Program-made: the position numbers and the translations under genes
The notes under the pieces: model-generated
The model's input: only the letters and a program-made list of their open reading frames with translations
Database searches by the model: none
What the model was told of the DNA's origin: nothing
Shown here: positions 26,215 through 35,325 of the stretch, one piece after another
Layout: each line of letters begins with the position of its first letter
Position numbering within the stretch: the stretch's first letter is position 1
Assembly: GCA_027371775.1 (NCBI GenBank)
Contig: DAHXLG010000005.1
Location: forward strand, 1 to 42,153
DNA: 42,153 nt
Reading direction: 5' to 3'
DNA from: a bacterium
GTDB lineage: Bacteria > Pseudomonadota > Alphaproteobacteria > CAJXXZ01 > DAHXLG01

Positions 26215-27867
26215 TTAATTATATTTTTTTCTTTGGTCTATAAAGTTTTTGGTGTACGCTTTGTTTGCATTTTTCTTTGCCCATCTGTGTACTTCATCTC
26301 TCAATTTCTCTAGCATTAATTTTAGTTTTGGATTGATCACAACTTCTTGCGATTTATTGCTCACCATTTTATACAATGTTCCACCTTTTCTGTTCTCACC
26401 TTTCGCAAATGCAAAAATATTAGTTTGCTCATTTCCAAGAATTCTATGTGCTACTCCAAGTTGCGTAATTCCTCCATCTAAAAGAATCATGGATGGAAGG
26501 TTGCCTTGCTTTAATCTTCTTTTCAAGCTTGATTCTAAAATTTCCAGATCGTTTTGTGAGTTTTTATCAAGTTTCCATATGCGATATTTGCTTTTAACAA
26601 ACTGTTTTCCGTCATAAAAAACCATGCCACATAGTGCATGTTTGCCATTATAATGCGATGAATCATATGCTTCGATTGAGTCTAAATTATCAATACCCAG
26701 CTCTTTTGCCCAGCTCATTTCCTGATTTTCTTGTTCTATTAAACTATGCATACGTTTTTGGGCATTTTCAAAAATTTGCTTTTCTAATTTTGTTAGTTTG
26801 GAAGAATAGTTTTTTTTTGCGTTTGTAATTTTGGGTCCAATAATTTTATATGTTGGCCACTGAATATAGAATTCCCACAAAAATTCTTCGAGTGTGATCT
26901 TTTTTTCATATTTTCGATATTCGATATTTGTAACCGCTCCGTTACGAATTTCTTCGATATAAAAATAATTTTTATAAGTGGTTACAACGTCAAGTTTTTT
27001 GATATCTTGGAAATGAATATTTTGCTTCCAATTAAGTTTTTCCACAGCTTGGATTTTGCTGTTGATTTTTGCTGCTTTTTCAAATTCTTCAAGTTTAATT
27101 GCGTTCTTTAAATCAAGTTTCCATTGCTTAACTACGTTAACACTTTTTCCTTTAAAAAATTCAATTAGCGCTTTTTGATTTTTTGCATATTCAAGTTGGT
27201 TAATTAGACCAACGCATGGCGCGCTGCATCTATTAGCATGATACTCTAAACATGGACGCTTACGGTGAACGAAAACATAGTCTGAGCATGTCCTTAACTT
27301 GAAGATTTTCAATATATCTGAAAGAAGGTTTTTTATGTATTCAATTGATAGAAATGGACCAACTGCACCAGCAACCCATTCATTTATAATTTCTACCCTA
27401 GCAATTGGATGCTTTGAGCAATTGATGTAATAAAGTGAACGTCCGTGCTTATACATAATGTTATAAAGTGGTTGTTTTTCTTTTATAAACTGGGCTTCAA
27501 GCAATAGCGCATCTTGCTCTGTTTGAGTTATAAAGTATTGTAAGTTTGTAGCAGTTGAAACCATGCGTAGTAATCGTTTTGGCAGCTGATCAAGTTTAAA
27601 ATAATACGCTACTCTTTTTTTTAGATTTTTTGCTTTGCCAACATAAATTGCTCCATTTTCATCTGAAAATATATAAACACCAGGTTGATTTGGAAAATTA
27701 GATGCCTTTAATTTGTTTTGCAAAAAATAATAAGATTGATTTGATCTAGTACTTTTTGAAGTACTTTTTAGAACCTTATCTTTTTTGTTTTTATTTGATT
27801 CAAGCTCATTTTGAGTGCTTTTAGCTTTCTGAGATTTTTTAATTAAATTTTTCAGCTTGCTATTCAT
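26215..27867 (-). CDS. uvrC: excinuclease ABC subunit C, HhH domain missing
   Basis: UvrC makes both incisions in nucleotide excision repair. The 550-residue protein has a Lys/Ser/Asn-rich extension (about 1-45), the GIY-YIG nuclease (GVY 63-65, YVG 75-77, R85) for the 3' cut, a Cys-rich region (CSDYVFVHRKRPC...RCSAPC), a UVR motif near 255-270 and the RNase H-like nuclease for the 5' cut (DSSH, LLDGG, DEVHRW). It ends about 20 residues after DEVHRW. The C-terminal tandem helix-hairpin-helix DNA-binding domain normally follows and is absent. Minus-strand sequence past the stop has only faint resemblance to it in another frame. It is the last gene of the secG-pyrG-pgsA-uvrC run, 17 bp after pgsA. 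Confidence 0.94.
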   Translation of the reverse strand: MNSKLKNLIKKSQKAKSTQNELESNKNKKDKVLKSTSKSTRSNQSYYFLQNKLKASNFPNQPGVYIFSDENGAIYVGKAKNLKKRVAYYFKLDQLPKRLLRMVSTATNLQYFITQTEQDALLLEAQFIKEKQPLYNIMYKHGRSLYYINCSKHPIARVEIINEWVAGAVGPFLSIEYIKNLLSDILKIFKLRTCSDYVFVHRKRPCLEYHANRCSAPCVGLINQLEYAKNQKALIEFFKGKSVNVVKQWKLDLKNAIKLEEFEKAAKINSKIQAVEKLNWKQNIHFQDIKKLDVVTTYKNYFYIEEIRNGAVTNIEYRKYEKKITLEEFLWEFYIQWPTYKIIGPKITNAKKNYSSKLTKLEKQIFENAQKRMHSLIEQENQEMSWAKELGIDNLDSIEAYDSSHYNGKHALCGMVFYDGKQFVKSKYRIWKLDKNSQNDLEILESSLKRRLKQGNLPSMILLDGGITQLGVAHRILGNEQTNIFAFAKGENRKGGTLYKMVSNKSQEVVINPKLKLMLEKLRDEVHRWAKKNANKAYTKNFIDQRKKYN

Positions 27868-27884
27868 CTATAACAATATTTAAC

Positions 27885-28409
27885 TTATTGTTTCTTTTTT
27901 GCAAGCATGGCTTTGAAATATGCGCTTGTACTTGTTATTCCAAGCACTATAAATACTGCTAACATTGCTTGAGAAAAATTCCTGATCCTAAAATCAAATA
28001 TTACACAGATGATTGCAACGAATAAAAAGAAAAATTGCAATGCAGTGTAAACTTTGCCTAGATACAGCGATGAAAAAGATTGTCTTGCTAATAACCACAC
28101 GATTGTTAATATAAGATCACGCGCGAACCATATTGATAAAATGATTAATAACGATAACTCATCAGGCTTGATGAACAAACAAAATGGTAAAGCTATTGAG
28201 TTTATTAAAATTTTATCTGCTAAAGCATCCGAGATTGCACCAATATTAGATGTTTTATTATGTTTTCTTGCAAAATAGCCATCTAAGTAGTCAGAGATTA
28301 TTCCGTATATAATTATAAATCCAACGTGCTGCAGCTGTGCTTTATAAGTTAAGTAAAATGCAAGTGGGGCTAAGATAATTCTGCTAATGGTAAAAAACCA
28401 ATGTGTCAT
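27885..28409 (-). CDS. pgsA: CDP-alcohol phosphatidyltransferase, PgsA type
   Basis: The family joins CDP-diacylglycerol to a small alcohol; PgsA uses glycerol-3-phosphate to make phosphatidylglycerol phosphate. The 174-residue membrane protein has the complete signature with D40, D43, G44, A47, R48, G57, D61 and D65, and about five hydrophobic spans. Size and the position directly before uvrC match alphaproteobacterial pgsA, where this pair often occurs. Phosphatidylserine synthase or cardiolipin synthase of the same family are alternatives. Start: ATG at 28407-28409 with GAGG of the pyrG end just upstream; the two genes are separated by two bases, so translation is likely coupled. Confidence 0.82.
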   Translation of the reverse strand: MTHWFFTISRIILAPLAFYLTYKAQLQHVGFIIIYGIISDYLDGYFARKHNKTSNIGAISDALADKILINSIALPFCLFIKPDELSLLIILSIWFARDLILTIVWLLARQSFSSLYLGKVYTALQFFFLFVAIICVIFDFRIRNFSQAMLAVFIVLGITSTSAYFKAMLAKKKQ

Positions 28410-28411
28410 TT

Positions 28412-30178
28412 TTACCTCAATGTTTTTCCTTTTCTAGATGAGCTTTTTTGTTCTTTAGATGATTCTTTTTTGTATTTTTCTTTTATGTTTTGCTTGTGAC
28501 GATATTCGTAAGCTGCTTTAGCAAATGCTACAAAAAGCGGATGCGGTTTTGCAATCGAAGATTTCAATTCTGGATGAAATTGCACTGCAATAAAAAAATT
28601 GCAATCATCTCGCTCTATTATTTCAACTAAACCACTGCATCTACCAGATACCTTTAAGTGTGCTTCTTTAAAATATTCTAGATAGTGGTTGTTTACTTCA
28701 TACCTATGTCTGTGTCTTTCTTCAATCTTGCTTTGTCCATAGATTTTTTGTGCTAGACTGCCTTTTTCTAGCTCGCATGGGTAAGCTCCAAGCCGCATAG
28801 TGCCCCCCATTCCAGAGCGTACCTTCACAATCATATCGTCTTGCGCCCATTCTTCCATTTTTGCAATTACAGGGTGTTTACATTCACCAAACTCAGAAGA
28901 TGAGGCTCCTTTTAACGTTTTCCCAAGAGCTTCTATAATGGCAAGTTGCATGCCAAAACATATTCCAAAAAACGGTATATTGTTTTCATGTGCAAACTTA
29001 ATTGCTTTTATTTTTCCTTCGATAGCTCTTTGACCAAATCCGCCGGGTACTAAAATACCATCGTATTTGTCTAGTTTTTTAATATCTAACGTTTCTGCAT
29101 CAATCCAATCTATATCTATGTGATAATTGTTTTCAATTGCTCCATGTACTAGTGATTCTTCGAGTGATTTGTAAGCATCTTTGCATGAAGTATATTTGCC
29201 AACTACAGCAATCTTAATTGTATCAAGTTTTTGATTATCAAGTTTTGCTACAAATTTTTCGATATAAGCCAAATGATTTGAAGCCTTCTTGTTTGGTAAA
29301 TCTAGCAGTTTACAAATTCTATCTGCAACGCCATCGTGTTCATAGTTTATCATTGCATGATAAATTGAATCTGCATCTAGTGCTGGTAATATACTTTCTT
29401 GTTTCATGTTACATAACAAGGCTAGTTTTTGCTGCCAATTTTCTTCGTTTTCACGCTCCATACGGCATAGTAATAAATCAGGCTGTATTCCATAGCTTAA
29501 CAGCGTACGCATAGAATGCTGAATTGGTTTTGTTTTCCATTCTTGTGCTTTTTTCAAAAATGGCAAAAGGGCTACGTGTACAAAAATTATGTTTTCTTCA
29601 AACTTTTGCTTCATTTGTCTTGCTGTTTCTAAAATAGGTAAGCTTTCTATATCGCCCACTGTGCCGCCTACTTCGCAAATTAATACATCACAATTTTCAG
29701 CTCCTGCTAATATAGCTTCTTCAAATTCTTTAATAACGTGTGGTACAACCATTACCGTTTGTCCTAAATAGTCTCCACGACGCTCTTTTTGAATAATTGT
29801 ATTGTATATTAGACCTGATGTTATGTAATCATTTTTTTCTGTCTTTACTCCTCCAAGACGCTCATAATGGCCTAAATCCAAATCAGTTTCAGCTCCATCA
29901 TCAGTCACAAACACTTCTCCATGCTCTATAGGGCTCAAAGTGCCCGGATCAACGTTTAAATAAGGATCAATCTTTTTGATTTTAACATTTAATCCACGAG
30001 TTTTAAGCAATCCGCCAGCAATCGAAGCAACGATTCCCTTTCCAAGAGAAGAAACAACTCCACCTGTAACAAATACGATTTTTAATGGTCCTTTTCTTTC
30101 TATATCATCTTTAGCTTTTCCACTAATTGCTTTTTTTATTTTATTAACAAAATTATCTTTTAAATTATTATTTTTCAT
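28412..30178 (-). CDS. pyrG: CTP synthase
   Basis: PyrG aminates UTP to CTP using ATP and glutamine. The 588-residue protein has a 30-residue basic N-terminal extension, then the amidoligase domain (FVTGGVVSSLGKGI at 35-48; KIDPYLNVDPGTLSP; ICEVGGTVGDIES) and the class I glutaminase domain with the nucleophile in FFGICFGMQLA and the His-Glu pair in QFHPEL. The usual GICLG is GICFG. A basic, Ser/Lys-rich tail (about 565-588) is appended. The ATG at 30176-30178 has AAGGGG five bases upstream, overlapping the secG stop, so the extension is real. Second gene of the operon. Confidence 0.96.
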   Translation of the reverse strand: MKNNNLKDNFVNKIKKAISGKAKDDIERKGPLKIVFVTGGVVSSLGKGIVASIAGGLLKTRGLNVKIKKIDPYLNVDPGTLSPIEHGEVFVTDDGAETDLDLGHYERLGGVKTEKNDYITSGLIYNTIIQKERRGDYLGQTVMVVPHVIKEFEEAILAGAENCDVLICEVGGTVGDIESLPILETARQMKQKFEENIIFVHVALLPFLKKAQEWKTKPIQHSMRTLLSYGIQPDLLLCRMERENEENWQQKLALLCNMKQESILPALDADSIYHAMINYEHDGVADRICKLLDLPNKKASNHLAYIEKFVAKLDNQKLDTIKIAVVGKYTSCKDAYKSLEESLVHGAIENNYHIDIDWIDAETLDIKKLDKYDGILVPGGFGQRAIEGKIKAIKFAHENNIPFFGICFGMQLAIIEALGKTLKGASSSEFGECKHPVIAKMEEWAQDDMIVKVRSGMGGTMRLGAYPCELEKGSLAQKIYGQSKIEERHRHRYEVNNHYLEYFKEAHLKVSGRCSGLVEIIERDDCNFFIAVQFHPELKSSIAKPHPLFVAFAKAAYEYRHKQNIKEKYKKESSKEQKSSSRKGKTLR

Positions 30179-30187
30179 ATAAACCCC

Positions 30188-30598
30188 TTACTGTTTTGCT
30201 CGTTTTTTTTGTGGGGCTTGATCTTTTTGCTCTTTTGATTTTGTACTTTGCTCTTTCGATTTTTCTTTTGGATCAGAGTTTTTAGTATTTGCAACCTGAT
30301 CTACCTTTGTTTTTGCAGAGGACTTAATTGAATTTGAAGAATCCAATATTATATCTTTTGCACAAGTCTTAATCATCTGTGCTTGATGCGCTTTTTTATA
30401 CATAATACCTAAAAAAACGTTATTTATTAAAAACAGAGCGCCCAATATATAAGTTATTCTAATAACCGTGCTAGAGCGGCCTCTGATACCAAAAATTTTG
30501 CTAGACGAGAAAATGCCATCTCCAGCTTTTTGCAACATAATTATTCCAATTGCTGCCAAGGCTACTAAAACTTGAAATGAGTAAATTAACCAAATCAT
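30188..30598 (-). CDS. secG: protein-export translocase subunit SecG
   Basis: SecG is the small accessory subunit of the SecYEG channel. Of the 136 residues, 1-70 are a normal SecG: a first span IYSFQVLVALAAIGIIML, the conserved QKAGDG, the loop with FGIRGRSSTV and a second span YILGALFLINNVFLGIM. The rest is a low-complexity Lys/Ser/Gln/Glu tail. It heads the operon secG-pyrG-pgsA-uvrC. The secG-pyrG order is common in alphaproteobacteria. Confidence 0.93.
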   Translation of the reverse strand: MIWLIYSFQVLVALAAIGIIMLQKAGDGIFSSSKIFGIRGRSSTVIRITYILGALFLINNVFLGIMYKKAHQAQMIKTCAKDIILDSSNSIKSSAKTKVDQVANTKNSDPKEKSKEQSTKSKEQKDQAPQKKRAKQ

Positions 30599-30686
30599 GC
30601 TTTAATTAAAGCATAATGATGTGATTTTTGCAATGTAGTTATAATAACATGATATATTTTAATTTATTTTGCAAATATTTTTCTTC

Positions 30687-31538
30687 TTATTTTATTTTAA
30701 ACTCAATAACGCAGTTTTTGATATGATTCACTGATAGCGCATTAATCGAATCAATTTTTTCGATAAGTTTTTTATCCAGTATCACGCATATTTTGTTTTT
30801 TGTGCCAGTGAATAAAAATAACAAATTTTCTTTTTCTATGTTTACTCCGTTTTTATTTAAATAAGCACATATATCACTGCTTTTTTCTTTATTGCCCATA
30901 TCTAGTAATGATGCTAGAGATGTTTTGCATAGAGAATATACTGCAGTAAGAAGGTAAGCTCCAGATAGCATTCCAACAAGCGGGTCTAGCCAGTAAACGC
31001 CGAGTTTTTCAACGCATATTAGACCAACTAAAATTGCAAAGTTTGTGAAAAAATCAGTCTTGTAATGGAGCATATCTGCTTTGATGACAAGTGATCCGGT
31101 TTTTTTTATTACCATGCTTTGATATATAACAAGCAAAGTGTTTAAGAACAAAGCAAAACATATTATTGCCACGCCGTATCCAAAATCGTGTATTGTATTG
31201 TTACCTTGCAGTTTTTCAAAACATTCTTTTAGCAGGTATATTGCAAGAAAGCCAACTAGAATTACTTGCAAAAATGCTATTAGTGCTGCCAGCTTATCAT
31301 ATCCATATGGAAAACGTGAGTTTGGTTTTTTTTGTGTCATTTTAATTGCTGCAAAATTGGCTAGTGATACTGCCATATCAAGCAATGAATCTAGTGCGCT
31401 TGCTTGAATTGCTACTGACCCTGTCAAAAAATAGTTTAAAAATTTTGAAATTGATAGCACAATTGAAACTGCTAAGGCAAAATATGTGGCTTTTAATACA
31501 ATTTTGTTGTTGTATTGTTCGAAAGCTTGTCTTTCCAT
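30687..31538 (-). CDS. cation diffusion facilitator (FieF/YiiP-like)
   Basis: CDF transporters export divalent metals (zinc, iron, manganese) in exchange for protons. The protein has about six membrane spans. The intramembrane site is intact: DSLLD on span 2 (two Asp four apart) and HYKTD on span 5 (His and Asp four apart). The RFPYGYDKLAAL loop after span 2 is the family hallmark. The C-terminal cytosolic domain is short and ends without the usual second metal site that I can see, so regulation may differ. Start: ATG at 31538; a TTG two codons earlier is possible; no ribosome site is clear. Divergent from the xseB-psd pair. Metal specificity cannot be told. Confidence 0.85.
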   Translation of the reverse strand: MERQAFEQYNNKIVLKATYFALAVSIVLSISKFLNYFLTGSVAIQASALDSLLDMAVSLANFAAIKMTQKKPNSRFPYGYDKLAALIAFLQVILVGFLAIYLLKECFEKLQGNNTIHDFGYGVAIICFALFLNTLLVIYQSMVIKKTGSLVIKADMLHYKTDFFTNFAILVGLICVEKLGVYWLDPLVGMLSGAYLLTAVYSLCKTSLASLLDMGNKEKSSDICAYLNKNGVNIEKENLLFLFTGTKNKICVILDKKLIEKIDSINALSVNHIKNCVIEFKIK

Positions 31539-31690
31539 TATCAAAGTATATACAAAAACAAAAGCAAACTGCTAGATCTTATTTCTAAAATTTCAATCGG
31601 CTTAAAAAGATATGACTTTGTTTTCTGACAATCTGTTAAAGCTAGCTAAAAAGTATGTAGATATATATAATTGCCATGAGGTTCAAACAT

Positions 31691-32059
31691 ATGCAAGAAA
31701 ATTTTGAAGCAATGATAGAGTCGCTGAAAGAAAACAGACAAAAGCTCAATCAATCAAATTCATTTGATGAAATTAGTGTTTTGTGGCATCAAATTAAAGA
31801 GACTTATTCACAGTGCACTAAGGTTGTTGATAATATTGCTCAGGAGCTAAGTTTGTTAGAAGGTCAGCAGTTTGAGGCAGATGGTCTTGATGAGTTAAAG
31901 TTTTCAGACGCCCTAAAAAAAATGCAAGAGCTATCTGAAAAAGTAAAAGCTGTTTCTATAACAGAAGTGCCAGGCTTAATCAAGCAGATGCAGACGCTGA
32001 AAATGTTTTGTTTGAACAAATTAGAAGAGGAGAAAGTAAAAATGGAGGAAGTGCAATGA
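31691..32059 (+). CDS. xseB: XseB-like protein with two tandem hairpin units
   Basis: The C-terminal part (about 70-121: FSDALKKMQELSEKVK ... FCLNKLEEEKVKMEE) fits exodeoxyribonuclease VII small subunit, which binds XseA as antiparallel helical hairpins. The N-terminal part (about 5-57: FEAMIESLKENRQKLN ... QCTKVVDNIAQELSLLE) matches the same pattern, with the conserved aromatic-Glu start and a Cys in the second helix. So the 122-residue protein looks like two XseB units in tandem, where the family normally has one of 60-80 residues. Start ATG at 31691 with GAGG nine bases upstream (31678-31681); an ATG at 31676 lacks a site. It overlaps psd by four bases (ATGA). xseA is not in the window. 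Confidence 0.55.
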   Translation: MQENFEAMIESLKENRQKLNQSNSFDEISVLWHQIKETYSQCTKVVDNIAQELSLLEGQQFEADGLDELKFSDALKKMQELSEKVKAVSITEVPGLIKQMQTLKMFCLNKLEEEKVKMEEVQ

Positions 32060-32664
32060 TGTTTCATCAAGAAGGTATGCCATTTATCGTAGGGTCTGCG
32101 ATTTTGGCTATTTTAGCGCATATTATTAATACGAGTTTTGGCATATTGGCAACAGCGTTGGCTTTAGGAGTTTTGTACTTTTTCCGTGACCCTGAACGTG
32201 TCTTGCCTAATACCGAAAACATAGTGTTGAGCCCATGTGATGGGAAGGTGATAGATGTTTCTCAAGATACTCATCAAGGCGGAACATATAAGCGTGTTAG
32301 TATTTTTTTGAACGTTTATGATGTGCACGTAAACCGCATTCCTATTTCTGGGAAAGTGACTCAAAAGGTTTATAAGAGAGGCACATTTGCTCATGCTGGG
32401 TCTGATAAAGCTTTGCATAGCAACGAAAGTTTGACGTTAAAAATTGAAGGCAAAATTACAATGTTTGTAAGACAAGTTGCTGGAATGATAGCTCGTAGAA
32501 TTGTATGTTATACAGAAAATGGAGATGAGGTGAAAATCGGAGAACGTTACGGTATAATTAAGTTTGGTAGCCGTGTTGATATGTTTTTACCTACTAATGT
32601 TGAAGTGATAGTTAAAAAAGGTCAAACTACAATTGGCGGCGAAACAATTATTGCAAAAATATAA
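32056..32664 (+). CDS. psd: phosphatidylserine decarboxylase proenzyme
   Basis: Psd makes phosphatidylethanolamine at the inner membrane and cleaves itself to create a pyruvoyl cofactor. The 202-residue protein is the short proteobacterial type: one N-terminal hydrophobic region (about 9-40), YFFRDPER at 41-48, SPCDGKV, a VYDVHVNR motif carrying the conserved His near 91, and the self-cleavage site Gly171-Ser172 in IKFGSRVD. GGAGGAA at 32044-32050 precedes two consecutive ATGs (32056, 32059). The first overlaps the xseB-like stop as ATGA, so translation is coupled. The usual neighbour pssA is not adjacent. Confidence 0.93.
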   Translation: MMFHQEGMPFIVGSAILAILAHIINTSFGILATALALGVLYFFRDPERVLPNTENIVLSPCDGKVIDVSQDTHQGGTYKRVSIFLNVYDVHVNRIPISGKVTQKVYKRGTFAHAGSDKALHSNESLTLKIEGKITMFVRQVAGMIARRIVCYTENGDEVKIGERYGIIKFGSRVDMFLPTNVEVIVKKGQTTIGGETIIAKI

Positions 32665-33143
32665 TTTTTCATAATAATCCTTCATAGGAAATATAATTGA
32701 AAGATGCTTGAGCAAACAAAAAAAATTGACTCAATATTTAATTATGATGTGCGTATTGGATCATTCTTGGCAAGAATACGAAACTACATCAAGAAATTAA
32801 AAGGATTACATTTTCCGAACGATACAAATGAGCAAATCTGGTTTTGTTTTATGAAGCATTTTTAGAACGCAAATACTATACGTTATTTTTTTTCGAAGAA
32901 TACCTATTCAAACTATTATTTAGTAACAGTTTTGATTGTAAATTTTATAGGGTTATTTTTTTTCTTAACTAACTTTTTTGTTGACTATAAGTAATTATGC
33001 ATTAAAGTGTTTCATTTATAAAAAATATGAGAGAAATTATTTTAATAAAAATGTAGAAAAAATGACCTGATATAAGAACTTTGTTTATAAAAAACCTGGC
33101 GTATGCTGGTATATTTCAATACAATAATGAAGAGAAAGAAAAT
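32665..33143. other. spacer between psd and dcd
   Basis: Mostly taken up by a frameshifted small gene (32704-32972). After it comes a short AT-rich stretch with the dcd ribosome region. No terminator seen. Confidence 0.6.
32704..32972 (+). pseudogene. small gene broken by a one-base loss in a T-run
   Basis: ATG at 32704 opens 53 codons (MLEQTKKIDSIFNYDVRIGS ... HFPNDTNEQIWF) to TAG at 32863. One added T in the run at 32842-32845 lets the frame continue as IWFLFYEAFLERKYYTLFFF and then EEYLFKLLFSNSFDCKF to TAA at 32970-32972, about 89 residues in all. Both halves look like one charged/aromatic protein. No family recognised. It follows psd on the same strand and may once have been in its operon. 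Sequencing error in the homopolymer is an alternative. Confidence 0.45.
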
Positions 33144-33695
33144 ATGTCAGTTTTATCAGATAAGGAAATTAGAGAACGCAAAGGGATGATTACCCCTTTT
33201 TCAAAAGCATCAAAAGGTATTTCATCAGGTGTATCAGCATATGGGTACGATGCTCGCTTGGGCAATAAACTATTTTTGTTTGCTAAAAATGAGCAAAATA
33301 GTGAAGTTATAATTGATCCAAAATCGTTTGATGAAAGAGCTTATACTGTTATGGAATCAGAGGATTATTTTGTTATACCTGCGTATGGCTTTGCTCTTGG
33401 CAAAACTGTTGAGCTATTCAAAATCCCACGTGATATTATTGTAATTTGTTTGGGTAAATCTACATACGCACGTTGTGGGTTAATAGTGAACGTTACACCA
33501 TTAGAGCCAGGCTGGGAAGGCTATGTAACTCTTGAGTTTTCTAATACAACACCCTACCCTGTAAAAATTTATGTCAACGAAGGTATTTGTCAGTTTATCT
33601 TTTTCAAGGCTGATAATGAGTGCGAAATTGCATATAATGAAAAATTAGGCAAATATATGCATCAAAAAGATATCGTTTTACCAAAAAAGGATTAG
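33144..33695 (+). CDS. dcd: dCTP deaminase
   Basis: Dcd deaminates dCTP to dUTP, feeding thymidylate synthesis. The 183-residue protein has [12 protein letters not shown] near 26-37, the family core [28 protein letters not shown] (about 92-119, containing the catalytic Glu and the Arg/Ser ligands) and NEGICQFIF. Length is normal. The frame is open from 33081, but the ATG at 33144 gives the standard MSVLSDKEI start and follows a purine stretch AGAGAAAG, so I choose it. Confidence 0.95.
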   Translation: MSVLSDKEIRERKGMITPFSKASKGISSGVSAYGYDARLGNKLFLFAKNEQNSEVIIDPKSFDERAYTVMESEDYFVIPAYGFALGKTVELFKIPRDIIVICLGKSTYARCGLIVNVTPLEPGWEGYVTLEFSNTTPYPVKIYVNEGICQFIFFKADNECEIAYNEKLGKYMHQKDIVLPKKD

Positions 33696-34532
33696 AAAAT
33701 TATTCAGATTTTTCATATTTTTTGATTTAGCAAGTGTTTTTATCAGATTAAAGATTGTTTTAGCAGAAAAATATTTAAATTTTAGTTCGTATTGATAGAT
33801 ATCCAATTTTTCATAGTATTTATTCTTTTTTTGCGTTCATTTTTGATAAACGGTCTGCTTTTGAGAAAGTTTATGAAACATAAATTTAATATTTTTATAC
33901 TTTATTCCAGTTCGTATATCTATTGGAGAAGAAAAGTGCAATAAATTTTTTAATGTGAAATTGAAAACATAAACTATTATATATTTGTAGTGAAATTGCA
34001 AGAATAAGTAATAGAAATCGCAGATATAATGCATATATCTGATTTGTAATATTTCATGTATTTGCAAAGTTGAACTTGTTCATCCATGATGCATTGGCAG
34101 AGTTTTCAGATATTACTTTTATTGTTTGTATGGAATTTACTTTTTTTTCATAAGCGACCACAAAATAGCTCATTAAATTTACTAGATAGCTTTGAAATTC
34201 TAGATTTCATGAATTATATACAGCAGCTAACTTCCGTGCGTAGCGATTTATGAGAAACAATTAAATGTAATAACTAGATTATTGAAAGAAAAATTTGAGC
34301 AGAGAGTATAATGTGATAATCAATAGGTAAATGTAATAGCAACTTAAAAATGAAGAGTTTGCTTCTTTGATTCATTAACTGACAAAAAAGATAATTAGCT
34401 AACAAATAAAAACAACGTTTTTTTATAAAGTAGTTTCAAACAAATTAATTTAAGCTGTTTTAAGCTCACTTGGATTGTTTTTATGTACAATTTTAGTATA
34501 TTTTTTTTATTATGCCTAGAAAAAAACAGATA
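33696..34532. other. spacer between convergent dcd and lgt
   Basis: About 840 bases. A 55-codon hydrophobic-start ORF (34086-34253) is the only candidate. A fragment around 33908-33972 reads IPVRISIGEEKCNKFF in one frame and may be a relic. No terminator recognised. Confidence 0.55.
34086..34253 (+). CDS. possible 55-residue membrane-anchored peptide
   Basis: Tandem ATGs at 34086 and 34089 start MMHWQSFQILLLLFVWNLLF, an uncleaved signal-anchor type segment, followed by a polar tail with SSLNLLDSFEILDFMNYIQ ending at TGA. The hydrophobic-then-amphipathic pattern is protein-like, but no ribosome site is seen, and frames of this length are frequent by chance here. Confidence 0.28.
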   Translation: MMHWQSFQILLLLFVWNLLFFHKRPQNSSLNLLDSFEILDFMNYIQQLTSVRSDL

Positions 34533-35237
34533 TTAATGCTTATATCTCAAAATAGATCCGAAAATAATCATTCCAATTGATAGCCATTGCGCTATACTTA
34601 AAATTCCAAGCGATCCATCTGAAACTCTCACAAATTCTGTGCAAAATCTGAATAAACCGTAGAATATGAAAAATTCTGATGTTATGCGACCTGTAATTGC
34701 TAGTTTTTTGCGTCTGAACAAGATTAGAAACAAAACTATGCCTTCTAAAAATGCTTCGTAAAACACAACTGGATGCTCTGATAGATATGGTTCAAATATT
34801 GTTGTACTTTTTCCTAGAATTTCTTGATTTATGTAATTTCCTATTCTTCCTAAGAACGATCCAATTGGAACACACATCGTAATTAAGTCTCCAAGCTGTA
34901 GCAAATTCTTTTTGTGTAGTTTTGCAAAGATAAGAGATGCAATAATTACTCCACAGACACCTCCATGAAACGACATCCCTCCTTTTGTGATATAGAAAAT
35001 TTCCATTGTAAACAGCTTGTGTTTGTAAAATACAAACTCACCTATCCTACCGCCTAAAATGACACCTGCAATAACATAGTTCAAACAGCTATCAATATCA
35101 GAGCTTTTAAATGCTATCGGTTTTTGAAATTTAATTGTATTCTTTACTAGTTTCATACTAATTATAAATGTGGCTAAGTATGCCAAGCCATACCAACGTA
35201 CGTTAAAACAACCAATACTAAATGCAACAGGATTCAT
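34533..35237 (-). CDS. lgt: prolipoprotein diacylglyceryl transferase
   Basis: Lgt moves diacylglycerol from phosphatidylglycerol to the lipobox Cys of prolipoproteins, the first step of lipoprotein maturation. The 234-residue multi-span protein has the start MNPVAFSIGCFNVRWYGLAY, the GGMSFHGG motif with its essential His, the Lgt signature GRIGNYINQEILGK and VFYEAFLEG. The frame is open 36 codons further upstream, but that segment is non-homologous and the ATG at 35235-35237 gives the conserved N-terminus. No clear ribosome site. A diverged copy of its first codons lies upstream at 35326-35356. Confidence 0.94.
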   Translation of the reverse strand: MNPVAFSIGCFNVRWYGLAYLATFIISMKLVKNTIKFQKPIAFKSSDIDSCLNYVIAGVILGGRIGEFVFYKHKLFTMEIFYITKGGMSFHGGVCGVIIASLIFAKLHKKNLLQLGDLITMCVPIGSFLGRIGNYINQEILGKSTTIFEPYLSEHPVVFYEAFLEGIVLFLILFRRKKLAITGRITSEFFIFYGLFRFCTEFVRVSDGSLGILSIAQWLSIGMIIFGSILRYKH

Positions 35238-35325
35238 ATATATAATATATTGTTCATATATTGTATTAATCAAGTCTTCGAGTTTTTTTTGTACATGAAA
35301 TAAAATGAAACGGATTTCATATTTC

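Noticed and set aside
33837-34067. 76-codon minus-strand frame between dcd and lgt
   Set aside because: Tyr/Ile/Phe-rich composition typical of AT-rich noncoding DNA; no ribosome site or motif. Frames of this size are expected by chance here.
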